A stretch of DNA of 64,000 nt from Synanceia verrucosa (GCA_029721515.1 CM056568.1:2542001-2606000); one strand, 5' to 3'; positions 10,590-21,395 are shown, counted from the stretch's first letter. A program made the numbers and translations. The notes: generated by a model from the letters alone, not told the origin.

Positions 10590-10680
10590 GCACTCAGGAG
10601 GATTTGAACCCATGCCTCACTGAATACCATATTAACACATTCAAGGGCCCATCCTCTAACCACTGTCCCATCCCACCACA
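10590..10680 (-). repeat. Possible tRNA-like SINE head or tRNA relic
   Basis: On the minus strand a perfect B-box-like GGTTCAAATCC follows, after a long spacer, an A-box-like CAGTGGTTAGAGGATGG. The spacing could fit a tRNA with a long variable arm or a SINE promoter. I could not fold a clean cloverleaf, so this is only a pointer. Confidence 0.25.
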
Positions 10681-11117
10681 GATCATCACACAATCTGTAG
10701 GTATATACAGAGGTATGTATATATTTTATACCTTTGATTTATTACAGTTATATGAAAGAAACTGCATTCAGTTCTTGCTTTCAATGAGTAGAGAACATGA
10801 TCATGTTGATGAATATTTCCCAAATTTGCTAAAGATGTCACACTGGCTTAATGGAAATGAGGCTATGTTTCTGTCGCCGACACACGTTCAGCAACAAATG
10901 CATCCGAGTGCTCTCCTAACGCATCCGAAACATATGGTACTATGTCTTTTGGACGACGCAAGTTCAAACTAATTTACATAGGATGACGGTAGCTGGAGAT
11001 TTTTTGGAAATGGTTGTTCGGAAGTATTATGTACTACCGTGGTTTCATGCTAGTTTCTGTAGTTTTTTGTGAAACGCAACCCAGGTCCACTCATTCTGTT
11101 CTATGAATAGTTTTTAT

Positions 11118-11193
11118 TCGAGATGTTCCGATACCATTTTTTCCATTCCGATACCTGTGCTGTGGGCCGATACCAAGTACCAATACCAGTGTG

Positions 11194-11249
<56 letters not shown>

Positions 11250-11460
11250 TATATATATGTATATATATATATACGTATATATGTATACATATACGTATAC
11301 ATATACGTATATATATATACATATACATATACGTATATATATATATATTTATATATATTAAATCATACTACGCCTGCGTGACTGTGGTATGATTATCACT
11401 GTGGTGAGGCCTGGCTCAGGTTAAAATCTTTGAAAAACATGAATGAATATCACAAACTGA
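11118..11460 (+). mobile_element. DNA-transposon fragment (hAT-like), family D copy 1
   Basis: The left end reads GAGATGTTCCGATACC with several CCGATACC repeats. After a long TA tract comes a block (GATTATCACTGTGGTGAGGC and about 45 further bases) that recurs at 23126-23185. The inverse of the left end, CGGAACAACTCT, closes the copy at 23.7 kb. Assignment to hAT is tentative. Confidence 0.5.
11195..11360 (+). repeat. (TA)n tract with interspersed ACGT
   Basis: Pure TA from 11195 to about 11247, then TATACGTATA-like units to 11360. It separates the two recognisable parts of the family D copy. The two tyrosine/isoleucine-rich frames here are read out of the microsatellite. Confidence 0.97.
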
Positions 11461-11699
11461 AGGCATTTATTTTTTTATTTATTTTCAACAGTATAAATAA
11501 CAAAATGGTGCAACAGCAACTTAACTAAATAAATCTAGGAACAATTATGAGAAAAAATAATGTGCAGCCACAATATTTTACTAGTTTTTCTAGTTAGCTC
11601 AGTTCTTCCTCGGCCCTCTAAAACAGCAGGCTGCACAGGAGGTGTTTGCCCAGGGCACCAAATGGGCTAGGACCACCCCTGCAGCTAGCTACCACCTTA

Positions 11700-11862
11700 A
11701 TTTATTTTACATATTTTTTTTCTTTACAATGTGTGCTCCTGTCTGTCACTTTGTATTTTTTTATTATATGTTGGGACAAATAGAGTGCTCTAAACCAGAG
11801 TCAAATTCCTCATATGTGAAAACATACCTGGCCAATAAAGGTGATTCTGAATCTGATTTAAT
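11700..11862 (+). mobile_element. LINE-type 3' tail
   Basis: ACATACCTGGCCAATAAAGG followed by GATTCTGAATCTGATT is the common 3' terminus of several fish LINE families: AATAAAG, then a GATTCT repeat. The upstream limit is uncertain. Confidence 0.5.
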
Positions 11863-12004
11863 TTGCAATAATTTGATATTATTGTGTGGTGATATATGTA
11901 ACGGGTCACTATTTTTATGCGATCCGTTCTTCGTTAGCGTGACAGTGTGTGTTTGCAGTTATTTGAGGCATTGACACCAACTGTTTCTCAGCATTTATTT
12001 GCTC

Positions 12005-12085
12005 CTGCAGAGAACATTATAAACATAAGTCCTCCTGATAATATGTTGCACATCTCCTCCTCATCAAGGTATGTTACGTTGTGAG
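12005..12085 (+). repeat. Local duplication, intact copy
   Basis: It contains TGCAGAGAACATTATAAAC and CCTCCTGATAA joined directly to CCTCATCAAGGTATGTTACG. The same two parts recur at 12272-12321 and 12604-12632 but are there separated by about 280 bp. Confidence 0.65.
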
Positions 12086-12271
12086 TTTAAAACACAAGTC
12101 CAAAAACAGTATTTCCGATATTGAGATAACAGTGCTATTGAACTTATTATACAATGCTAATCATAGCAATACATTTTTTTTACATGACAGAGAAACATTT
12201 TATATTGCAAAAATAAAGCATCCATACAGAAACATTTGAAAACGCTAATATAATTAGCAAGAGAACATACC

Positions 12272-12632
12272 TGCAGAGAACATTGTAAACCATAAGTCCT
12301 CCTGGTAATGTTGCACTTCTCCTAAACAAACCATAACACTGACAGTTACATGGAAAAAAATAATACTTTACCATTTACAGCACACTGCTTGAGGTAGCAA
12401 AAACATGATGAAATGCTATGATACAAATCACGCCAAAAATGCTCCGCAAAAACCTCTATAACAAACTAGCATCTAAAACACCACAAACCCGTATTCGCTA
12501 CTGTATATATCTGTAACAGTACATAATATGAGTAATAACATACATAGTATAATTTCAATCAATAACAATAAAATACTGTCACTTCCTTTCCGACACAACT
12601 TACCCTCATCAAGGTATGTTATGTTGTGAGGA
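12272..12632 (+). repeat. Local duplication, split copy
   Basis: The left part (to 12321) and right part (from 12604) match the contiguous copy at 12005-12085. The intervening 282 bp are AT-rich and carry no termini I recognise. Confidence 0.55.
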
Positions 12633-12751
12633 CAAGACGGAAGTGACAGTCAAAGTACTGGAAACAACATTAATAACTAAACTGACTTACTGAGATGAAA
12701 ATTCACAAAATAAAATATAAGGGCATTATGCCTCTGTTACATATCATCATG

Positions 12752-12887
12752 CTATTAAAATAATGGCCTAAGTCATTTTTTGATGAAAATGAGTTTTTGT
12801 CTTAAATCATCTCTTGACAATGCTGGACACCAGTTTTTGTGTTTTCCCAAAAACTTGAAAAAATGACTTAGGCCATTATTTTAATAG
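12752..12887. mobile_element. 136-bp MITE with perfect 30-bp inverted repeats
   Basis: 12752-12781 and 12858-12887 are exact reverse complements (core AATGGCCTAAGTCATTTTTT). The outermost TA could be a mariner-type target duplication. The spacer is 76 bp with no coding capacity. A diverged copy of the right end appears at about 24150-24200. Confidence 0.8.
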
Positions 12888-14737
12888 GGTGACGATATAT
12901 AGTAATAAACTAGGTCTTGTTTGACTTTTGTCACTCACACAGCCCTTGTGCAGCCTCTGGGAATCTGAGTTTGTTTTTATCAGGCTATGTGTGATGACCT
13001 AGCACTAGCTGCATACAGGACAAGCTACACTACCGTACACATTTCCTACCTGTCAACCTCTACTCCTATGTCTTCCCTTTGTCCTTAAAACATGAAATAA
13101 TTTCCCAAAGACTGTTGTGCAAGCGAAGCCTAATTAACTGCCAGCTTAATTAGACAATTTACTGAGCAATTAGCAGCCAATTAGCGACACCTCTCTATCT
13201 CATCTTCACAAACTGTCAGCCTTGCTGTCTCCTCCTACACTGTCAGTTCCAAATGACCAGGACTGTTTTTCTTTTTACATTTAATGTACACATCAAATGT
13301 GAAAAGACATTATTTGTTCTTGTAGCAAATTATATTAATCAATTGTATTTAGAGAGAAAAAGAAAGAAAAAGATGACATATTGGTGAATTTATTTAATCA
13401 GGTAGGTAAACTGAACCCAAGTTAATTAATCATATGTATCATGCATCTGCCTTAACCCTTTAGTTGTCCCACAACTCTTTTTCCAAGTAAATTGGGCCAC
13501 TAACCATAAATGAATAGATTTATAAATAACAAAAAATATAAGAAATAAGGATAAGGATTTTGGTTATGTTTTGACCATAATTCAAGAATTAATTTTACTA
13601 CTGTTCTTAAAGCTGATGATGTTAAAATTAAAACCATCCATGCTAACTACAAGTTTAACAAGTTGACTACATGATTGAGATCTGAGATAATTAACTACAA
13701 CACATGAGCATGTGCAAAGTGACACAGTGGAACACTGATCAAGTCAGAGACATACAAAGTGCATGTATATGCACTAAAATTACATACAGTATATGTCCAG
13801 AAATAGCTGCATGTAATTATGGATGTAACTGTTGTGAGATTGCACTGTGATCCATATGTTGTTTAATGATAGAAACCATCAGAGGAGCTGGCCTTTGACC
13901 TGTAGCTTTTGAGAAAAACTGCTGATACTGTCAGTTAATTAACAACATTGTTAATTAGAACTTCCACTGTTGCAGAGTGGAAGGTTTGTGTTTCTATGAT
14001 AATGGATATGTGTGCGTGTGTGCAGCAGGTGAAACCGGAACTGCAGATGAAATGGACTAACTGGTGCATTTCAATGGTTTGTTTCATAAAAGAAATGCTT
14101 AAACAAATAGAAATTTGTATGGAAGTTGCGTAACAAAACTGTGCTAAAATAAGTTAACACTGATTTTCAGTTCACATGACATTGTAATTAAGCACTACTG
14201 AGGTGATAAAGTTGGTTCAAAAGAAATAAAGGTAAAATCCAGATATAGAAACCCTTTTACAAGAAAGTTAAATAAATACAGTGAAAAATATTTTAAATAA
14301 AACATTATGGAAAAATGTCAGAATTACCATAGAAAGAATATCACATATATATTATAGGAATAAACTTAATTATAATCTAAATGTAGTGGGGATCCAGACA
14401 GAATAGAAAAATAGAACATATTCATGAACAACCCAGTCAACCCTTATGGCTCCTAGTTTGTGTCCACTGTGCTTCCCTCATCTGGTGGATGGTTAGAGGA
14501 TGGCATGTCTGGGCAGAGAGAGGAGGGTACATGGCCTGGGCCAAGTGAGCAGGAGCTGTGAACGAGGACAGAGAGCCAGGCCAGGGAGGTATATAAATTA
14601 CAAATATGGTATTCCTGCACATGTGCAATTCACAGTATGTGCATGTCATGGATACCTTTCCTGAGGTGAGCGTAAGCTGGTCCTGTAATCAGACCAACAC
14701 TGTGAAGCATGTGATACTTTGTAAGTAACCCTTTAAT
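12888..14737. other. Unassigned stretch
   Basis: No gene or repeat boundary was identified here except the motif-rich segment at 13085-13215. Confidence 0.45.
13085..13215. promoter_or_regulatory. Candidate conserved non-coding element
   Basis: Four TAATTA/CAATTAG-type homeodomain core motifs occur within about 60 bp (CCTAATTAAC, CTTAATTAG, GCAATTAG, CCAATTAGCG). The sequence is non-repetitive within the window. This is an inference from motif density; conservation was not tested. Confidence 0.25.
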
Positions 14738-15303
14738 GTGAGGGCTCCATTTTGGGGAGAGCCCAAACGCACGACTCTGAGACAGATTCTGGGTGCAACC
14801 AAAAAAGACTTTAGTGAACTCAGCACACAGGACAGAGAACCCTGCTGGTGTTCCAGCAGGAAGATAGAGAGTAGCGTGCATCACTGGGCTGGTGGAGATG
14901 CGTGCCAGGGAGGGAAATCAAAACCACTCACAAGTAGTGAGGGAAAACTCATTAACAAAATACCTGTGAAAATAAAGAGGCTTTCTCAAAGGCTATAAAA
15001 ATTAACACGACTCAGGTTTTACACCACGAAGCTATCAGAAATAAGGGAGGAGCTAAGGGGAGAAATGAAAGGTGCTAGAAACAGGCACACCAGGAAGAAT
15101 TAACTAATCTATACAGGCTATGAAACTTCTAAAACAAAGGAGAAAATATACTAATGCTACCAAAATTTACAAATGAAACACTCACTCTACACTAGAGGAG
15201 GCAGACTACACAAACTGCTAGGGTCAACTCACACTGAAGATCTACTAGAAAAACACAACACTAATCTAGAAACACAAAGAGGGAACTGAGGCTACCAAAC
15301 TTA

Positions 15304-15518
15304 AACTATATTGACAAAATTATTCGCTCACCTGCCTCGCATATGAACTTAAGTTACATCCCATTCCTAATCCATAGGGTTCAATATGACGTTGGTCCAC
15401 CCTTTGCAGCTATAACAGCTTCAACTCTTCTGGGAAGGCTGTCCACAAGGTTTAGGAGTGTGTTTATGGGAATTTTTGACCATTCTTCCAGAAGTGTATT
15501 TGTGAGGTCACACACTGA
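15304..15518 (-). mobile_element. Truncated Tc1-like element 3' end
   Basis: This is the inverse of the right end of the element at 21933-22786, sharing CCCATTCCTAATCCATA and GCTATAACAGCTTC. On the minus strand it still encodes the last residues of a Tc1 transposase (EEWSKIPINTLLNLV, then PRRVEAVIAAKGG). Only the terminal 215 bp remain. LTR sequence lies on both sides, so it inserted into the LTR and was later cut short, or was captured there. Confidence 0.8.
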
Positions 15519-15847
15519 AGCAAAGCGATCTGAAACGAGAGGGAGACAGGGTTATTTTCAAAATAAAACAGGAAGAGACAAGATGACTTGCAGGCACAAG
15601 ACAAAAATGGTAAACTTAACCAAAACAGACAGACGGAGCACAACAGTACCCTCCCTCTCTAGGGACGGCATCCTGACGGCCCCAAGGAGACAGAGTTTTG
15701 AGTCGGTGGATGGTGGGGGTCTGTACAGGAGGGCCATTCAGGGGAGCCCTGGACATCTGGCCACGAGGAGAGGCAGCCGCACAGGGCCCATCAGGCGGAT
15801 GAGACTGCAGCTTAGGATAAGGGTCTTGGGACTGCTGCAGCTCGGAA

Positions 15848-16050
15848 ACATGGATCTGCTCGGAGACATGGTCTTTGGGCTTATGATTCAGCCAGGAAAC
15901 ATGGGCTTTGGGCTGTTGCGAACAGAGTCTTTGGCCGGCTGCTGCAGCCAAGGAACAGAGTCTGTGGAGCGCTGCTGCAGCTGAGAAACAGTCTTTGGAC
16001 GGGCGCTGCAGCCGAGGAACAGAGTCTTTGGGGTGCTGCTGCTGCTGGCT
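15848..16050 (+). repeat. 32-33-bp minisatellite inside the gypsy mosaic
   Basis: Units beginning AACAGAGTCT or AACATGG start at about 15896, 15921, 15954, 15986 and 16018, each containing CTGCAGC. The first interval is shorter; later ones are 32-33 bp. On the minus strand they give a Gln/Ala/Pro-rich frame that I consider non-functional. A second two-copy repeat (GGTGACGGCCGG, about 27 bp) lies at 16076-16130. Confidence 0.7.
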
Positions 16051-16149
16051 GTTTGCGACAGGGCGATGAGGAGCAGGTGACGGCCGGAACGCCACCGGTA
16101 GAGGTGACGGCCGGGACGCCGTTGGGAGATGAGGAACAGACGTTGGTCG

Positions 16150-16456
16150 ATGAGGTGGAAGAGACATGGTCTGGGTCTTGCTGAATACCTCCGATAACTC
16201 ATGGTGGCAAGCTGGAACACAGGACAGGTGAATGAGAGAATGTGCATTGAGACTCACTGCTGGACCGCAGGGTGCTCACAGCCACTAGAGGTGCGTCAGA
16301 GCGCAGACAGGAGACGCTGCAGTCTGGAGACCAGGACAGGATGAAACCATTATTCCAGTCCAGGTGAGGGTTGTGTTGGCTGAGCCAGGGAAAGCCAAGA
16401 ATGAACAAGGGATGTGCAGACTTAAACAGGCTATCAAAAGTTAAAAATAAAAACAC
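16150..16456 (-). pseudogene. Gypsy pol fragment, protease to RT linker
   Basis: The minus-strand frame reads FILGFPWLSQHNPHLDW, the conserved end of the gypsy aspartic protease region. After a frame change comes ELSEVFSKTQTMSLPPHRP, the segment that precedes reverse transcriptase. Most of protease and all of RT, RNase H and integrase are absent. Sequence upstream of FILGFP on this strand is LTR-like, so the pol remnant is fused almost directly to the LTR. Confidence 0.8.
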
Positions 16457-16623
16457 TCACTCTACACTAGAGGAGACAGAAGGCTACACTGAAGATCTAC
16501 TAGGAATCAAGAAACACAGACACTAATCTAGAAACCAAAATGGGAACTAAGGCTACACTGGAAACTGGAGACAGGATTTGAGACGGACGAAGGGACATGA
16601 TCTCGCAATGAACATAATGACAA

Positions 16624-16634
16624 GACTATTTATA
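16624..16634 (-). promoter_or_regulatory. TATA box of the antisense LTR
   Basis: TATAAATAGTC on the minus strand lies upstream of a C/T-rich region, matching the layout of the other LTRs in the window. Confidence 0.5.
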
Positions 16635-17546
16635 CACGAGGTAAGGGAGCACAGGTGGAAACAATCACGGCGGGGTTTCACAATCACAGACACGGGAAGA
16701 CACGATTAGCTCCACTGCTCGTAGCTGCTAGCTTAAACTGGAAGTACTTCCCTGATATTTCAATACAAAAGGTACATATTATGTTTGATGTTTCCACTGA
16801 GCCATGTGGAAGTTTTTCAAAATAAAACCAAACCATTCAGAGGAGTATTGCTGTGCTTCCTCACCATGACTACAACAGGAAGCAGGAAGCTGCTAGTAAG
16901 TAAATCTGCAGCCTTCCCCATTGATTGCCATATTTAGGATTCCTGACTTGTCAGTTGGACTAAACTAAAAGGAAATTATTGCTTTCGATCCTTACTGACA
17001 ACACTTATAACTGATACACTTGAAATCTGCTAAATAGGCCTATCCCTCCAATAATCAAAGGCTAAAGACACTTTGTTTTCTCTAAAACTTGACAAGATTA
17101 AATCTACTCAAAGAGGATGCTCTGACATCACCTTACACTGGGTGGTGATGCAATACATTTATTTATTGGTTGATTGTTTTGTTCAGTTATGAAGTCACAG
17201 ATCAACTCAGTTTTAGCTCACCAGCATAATTTTTCTCCCTTTTCTCTTCCGTACACTCTTTCTCTGCGTCACGAACCCCTTGGAAATCCTTCTTGGGAAA
17301 GTCTGACGTGCATTGCAAGGTCTAAGATGAGTCCATCTGGAAGTTGTGTGATTGAAAGCAGAGCTCATCTCATTTCAAACATCACTCCTCTCCAACACCA
17401 ATCACCAAAAACACACCTGCTTGTTGTTATGTTGCTGCAAGCAGTATGAAAACTCCACAAGAAAATCACACCTGCGGCAAACCAAGTCCCTGTTGGTGTG
17501 TAAGTGGCTTAGTCTCCAATTACACATGTGAAGTCTCCTCACATTG

Positions 17547-17550
17547 ACAC

Positions 17551-17588
<38 letters not shown>
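17547..17588 (+). repeat. (CA)n microsatellite
   Basis: About 20 units with one CG interruption. Confidence 0.97.
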
Positions 17589-17595
<7 letters not shown>

Positions 17596-17751
17596 GCCCT
17601 GAGCAGTCAGTGGAGGTTAACGAGGCCTGTCGGCACCTTGATCTATTCCAGGTACACTTGCTGCTGCTGCTGATGTGGCTGATGTGATACTTCTCCCCGA
17701 CTGTGCCACACACTGACATTCATCTGGAGATTTGGTAATTAGCCTGCTCTG

Positions 17752-17780
<29 letters not shown>
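17752..17780 (+). repeat. (CA)n microsatellite
   Basis: About 14 units followed by GAGAGA. Confidence 0.97.
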
Positions 17781-17783
<3 letters not shown>

Positions 17784-18332
17784 AGACAGCTACCATGTAT
17801 CAATCAAGGCATCTAACAGTTGGGTAATTGGAACAATGTGAGGAAAAATGTAGTTGTCAATGGTAAAGAGGAAGGAGAAGAAGTGGAAGGAGTGACGCTA
17901 CTGGCTATTTTCATTTCATTCTTTTTTGGTGTGTGTGTTTGTGAGAGTATGACACAACCATGTATTTTTTTCTTTGCTAAACAGAACATTAGTTCTAATT
18001 AACACTGCATCCTGGCCTCCCCCACACCCTCATCTTTTCTTATCTCTCTCTTCTTGCTCGGCTTCTGTAAGCTAATTAACGCTCTGCAGTATTTGTCTTG
18101 CAGCGGGCGACTATGCCCCAAGAAACCCGGTCTTCATATCCACACCAGTAATCCCACCCAGGTCTCAGTCTGTACTTGGGCACAGCTGATACACCATCTT
18201 ATCAGTGACTTCTTATTACTCAGCCCTATGGGTGAAGGAACCAAAGACTAAGACAAAGACTTGTAGAAATTCATAATGGAATAACTGGAACAGGAATAGA
18301 CATTTTTACCCAGTATATATATATTGTTCTGT

Positions 18333-18714
18333 ATGGTGTCCTGGGCAGCATCGTGGTGTAATGGTTAGCACTGTCACCTCAGAAGGTACTGGGTTCGATT
18401 CCCGGCCCGGGGCCTTTCTGTGTGGAGTTTGCATGTTCTCCCTGTGTCTGCGTGGGTTCTCTCCAGGTACTCCGGATTCCTCCCACCATCCAAAAACATG
18501 CATGGGGATTAGGTTAACTGGTTAATTTAAATTGACCGTAGGTGTGAATGTGAGTGTGAGTGGTTGTCTGTCTCTATGTGCCCTGTGATGAACTGGAGAC
18601 TTGTCCAGGGTGTACCCTGTCTGTCACCATAAGACAGCTGGGATAGGCTCCAGCCCCACCCAAAGACCCTATGAGAGGATAAGAGGTAGATAATGGATGG
18701 ATAGATGGTGTCCT
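18333..18714 (+). mobile_element. V-SINE type tRNA-derived SINE, copy 1, with target duplication
   Basis: The element (18343-18704) has a tRNA-like head with A box (GTGGTGTAATGGTTAGCAC) and B box (GGTTCGATTCC), then the conserved V-SINE central block (GTGTGGAGTTTGCATGTTCT and TCCAAAAACATGCA) and a LINE-derived tail ending in ATGG repeats. It is flanked by a perfect 10-bp duplication ATGGTGTCCT (18333-18342 and 18705-18714). RNA polymerase III would transcribe the source copies; a partner LINE supplies the retroposition enzymes. It sits inside an older (ATT)n-tailed retroposon. Confidence 0.92.
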
Positions 18715-18782
18715 TGAGTGTCGAGAAAGGCACCTTGAAATCAAATGTATTATTATTATTATTATTATTATTATAATTATTA
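18715..18782 (+). mobile_element. 3' end of (ATT)n-tailed retroposon
   Basis: TGAGTGTCGAGAAAGGC followed by an ATT tandem (18748-18782) is the same end as the antisense copy at 6763-7060. The V-SINE target duplication supplies the preceding GTGTCCT. Confidence 0.65.
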
Positions 18783-19150
18783 TGCCTTGTGTGTATTGTT
18801 TGTAGTGAAATGCTAGTTTATGCACCTGCTGTCCACATGTTGTTAAAAAACAGTTAAAAAGAAAATACAACCACAAAACGCAAAGTAAAGGTGCTGCTGG
18901 AATAGTGGAAACACTTTTTCTTTCAGACCTTTATTAAAACATTAAAATAGTTTTGGGATTTCAATTGTCGGTAGTTTTTTACTTACCTTTGCTCTTTTAA
19001 CAGAAAACACTGACACTTATTATTATTAGGTTTTGTGAAAAAGCGTGATCATGTAGTCATTGAAAGAGACTCCTATGAAGATTTCAAAACTAAACATACT
19101 GTGTTTTCACATCAATGTGCCATCTCACATTTTTGTCCATATATTTCATT

Positions 19151-19790
19151 TAGGGCTGTCAAAATTCAAGTCAAGCCAGTTTTATTTATATAGCCAAATA
19201 CTGTATCACAAATTACAAATTATTCTCAGAGGGCTTTACAATCTGTACAGGATATGACACCCTCTGTCCTTTACAAACAACCCTCACATCTACTGAGGAA
19301 AAACTCTCCAAAAAATTGTTTTTTTAAAATGGAAAAAAGCAAGGGAAGAAACCTCAGGAAGAGCAACAGAGGAGGGATCCCTCTTCAGGACAAACACATA
19401 ATAGATGCCATGCGTACAGAATAACAACAACGAAAAACACACAAAGACATGAAGAGAAAATGGATTGTGAGGAACAGGTCCTCCTCTCCACCACACCAAA
19501 CAGGTGGAGCATGAGCAGCACTTCCCCATCACCACCATGTCATGCAGATAACAGAAAGATGAAGCCTGGGCTGCCCAACCACTTCCCATGGATACCTCTG
19601 AGATGAGAAAGCACAGGGACATAGAACAGTCATATTTATAACTGAATTATTACTATTGCATTTATGTGTATACGCCAATATATGACATGGTGCTTTACAT
19701 TTCTGTCATCATTAACATGTTAATCACAATTTGATTGAAATAGCATGGAAAGTGTCCAAGGAGATGAAGAGCAGCACTAATATGTCGGCA
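19151..19790 (+). mobile_element. hAT-like element interrupted by a dispersed retroposon
   Basis: TTAGGGCTGTCAAAATTC at 19151 is a common hAT terminus in fish. Related interior sequence (CATTAACATGTTAATCACAA) appears only after about 19705. Between them lies the retroposon described in the next entry. A similar terminus, inverted, is at 52424-52443. Confidence 0.45.
19164..19640 (-). mobile_element. Widespread fish dispersed repeat (retroposon-like)
   Basis: The sequence around TTTTATTTATATAGCC, CAGAGGGCTTTACAATCTGT and AGGAAGAGCAACAGAGGAGG is a repeat I recognise as abundant in percomorph genomes. Orientation is inferred from the inverse AATAAAA-type end near 61.0 kb. No protein is encoded. 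Confidence 0.6.
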
Positions 19791-21338
19791 ATGGATTTAG
19801 AGCAACACAGCTTCCTCCCCACCACACCAACAGATGAAAATTAACACATTTACATGGTTTAATACATTATCCTAATTAAACTGATTAATTTAAACACAAT
19901 TAACCCATCTGTAGCAGGATGACTCTGAATGTCTCAACTCATTTCAATCAGTTGGTCCCAGTAGAGTTAGCGGCTCTTATGGTCAGTTGATCCAGTCCTG
20001 ACAGGAAGCACAAACAACCAGACTCATTTCTTCTTCTGCTCTGGTCTCAGTGAGTCTCTGCAGACCTGTAACAGACCAGTTAATGCTCCTCAGTTGGTTG
20101 GTCCACACCGAGGCACTCTGTCTGTCTGTGAGTGACCATCCAATGTTTCACTAATATTCACCAACAATCCCCCTCATTGTTCACTGTGGCTGCTCTGTTT
20201 GAGGCTTCCTGAGTAGTTCAAAGTCACCAAATATGAAGGCTGACCCAAAAAAAATAGAAGCTTCGAAGCTTCAATCGATGGCACAGGTTTCAAATTAAAA
20301 AAATAAAATTTGAAGCTTCTGCATTTTCTTCCATGGGCTCAGTTTCACTCACCAGCTACAGACAAGAGCAAACAGGTCCAAGAAGTGATCAGATTATTTC
20401 AAATGGATAAAGGTATTTGTAGAAAAGGCCACAAACTTATATGTTAAAGTTTGACTGTGTGATGTTTATAGTGTTCTGGCAGTACATGATGCATCGCTAC
20501 GCCCACCCACGAATAGTTCAGCACCGGGGTTAATGAGCAGCAGTGAGCAGTTGGTGCAGGGGGTTACGTTCAGTTGTGCATGCTTGAAAATGTAAGTAGT
20601 TACTTTTGCGGCCATAGGTCGATAGCAGTGTCTGTGTTGTTGTACCGTTGTACGGAAAGCTCGATTAGCGCCAGGTTACGACCGGCTAATTAGCAGGCAT
20701 GGCTTGTGTTGGCTGCTCCGTCACCGTCAGTCTCTTGCAAGTTCTGACGGCGATCCAGCCATGATCAAGGAAGTCAACGCCCGTTCAAATGTGCCACGTT
20801 ATTGTTACTGTGCGTTGATTGTATGTGGCATTACGATCATGGATTTAATATGTAGCCGTAAGCTAACTGCAACTTCACTCTGCCAGCGGCACAGATGCGC
20901 GAGCCCTTTCAAAATAAAAGTGCCATGCCGGTGACTGGTGGTGTTTACTATTGTGTTTCCGGTTTGTTCATTTATGGTATTTCTGCACTGATTAGTGGTA
21001 GAGTGGGGCTGCATTGTCGTCTAGCCCTGAAACCTGGACCCATGATGAAGTTATGATAGTTTAATGGCATGCGTGTCTAGCTTTATACTTTCTGATGAGT
21101 CTAAAGCAGTTGGTGGCAGAGAAGTCAGCTAGAAATCAACAAGATGAAGTGCACTGACTAAACAATACAGGGAAAAAACACTGGCTGGAAACAGGCTCAA
21201 ATGATCTACACTGTTTACATTTGTTTAAAAAAAGACATTTTGGGCTCAATAATAGACAAGACTTACTAGATAAGGTGGATATTTTTTGCAGTGTGCACAT
21301 GCACAGGATATTAAAAAAGAAGCTGAGAGAGGGCGGGG

Positions 21339-21344
<6 letters not shown>
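19791..21344. other. Unassigned stretch
   Basis: No gene was recognised. A 16-bp palindrome lies at 20257-20272 and a GC-richer segment at about 20480-20950; the latter may be a transposon interior. Confidence 0.4.
20257..20272. repeat. Perfect 16-bp palindrome
   Basis: GAAGCTTCGAAGCTTC equals its own reverse complement. A related AAGCTTC recurs about 60 bp downstream. It may be part of a DNA transposon interior. Confidence 0.6.

Positions 21345-21395
<51 letters not shown>

Larger units (their letters stand above)
9646..11117. other. Mostly unassigned
   Basis: Apart from the two dinucleotide repeats and the tRNA-like segment, no gene or transposon end was seen. Confidence 0.45.
14738..16720 (-). 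mobile_element. Antisense Ty3/gypsy-type LTR element mosaic
   Basis: Read on the minus strand from 16720: an LTR-like promoter region with TATAAATAG, a pol fragment, a Pro/Gln-rich stretch with a 32-33-bp minisatellite, a second LTR start (15530-15600) and LTR body to about 14738, ending in a conserved AGTCGTGCGTTTGGGC-like motif. The block with CACTCTACACTAGAGGAG and GAAGATCTACTAG is present in both LTR parts (15180-15305 and 16455-16560), in direct orientation. A truncated Tc1 copy interrupts the second LTR. It appears non-autonomous and decayed. Confidence 0.7.
16721..18332. other. Unassigned, microsatellite-bearing
   Basis: No gene seen. (CA)n tracts lie at 17547-17588 and 17752-17780. 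Other frames in this stretch have no recognisable domains. Confidence 0.5.

Noticed and set aside
10590..10680. Functional tRNA gene
   Set aside because: Only the B-box-like word is clean; no convincing cloverleaf or terminator was found.
11103..11392. Tyrosine/isoleucine-rich frames on both strands
   Set aside because: They are read out of the TA/ACGT tract; no conserved protein content.
15343..15984. 213-codon plus-strand frame
   Set aside because: It is the shadow of an antisense Tc1 fragment and the gypsy minisatellite.
18306..18733. Frames across the SINE
   Set aside because: Non-coding SINE sequence; a similar frame appears in the second copy.
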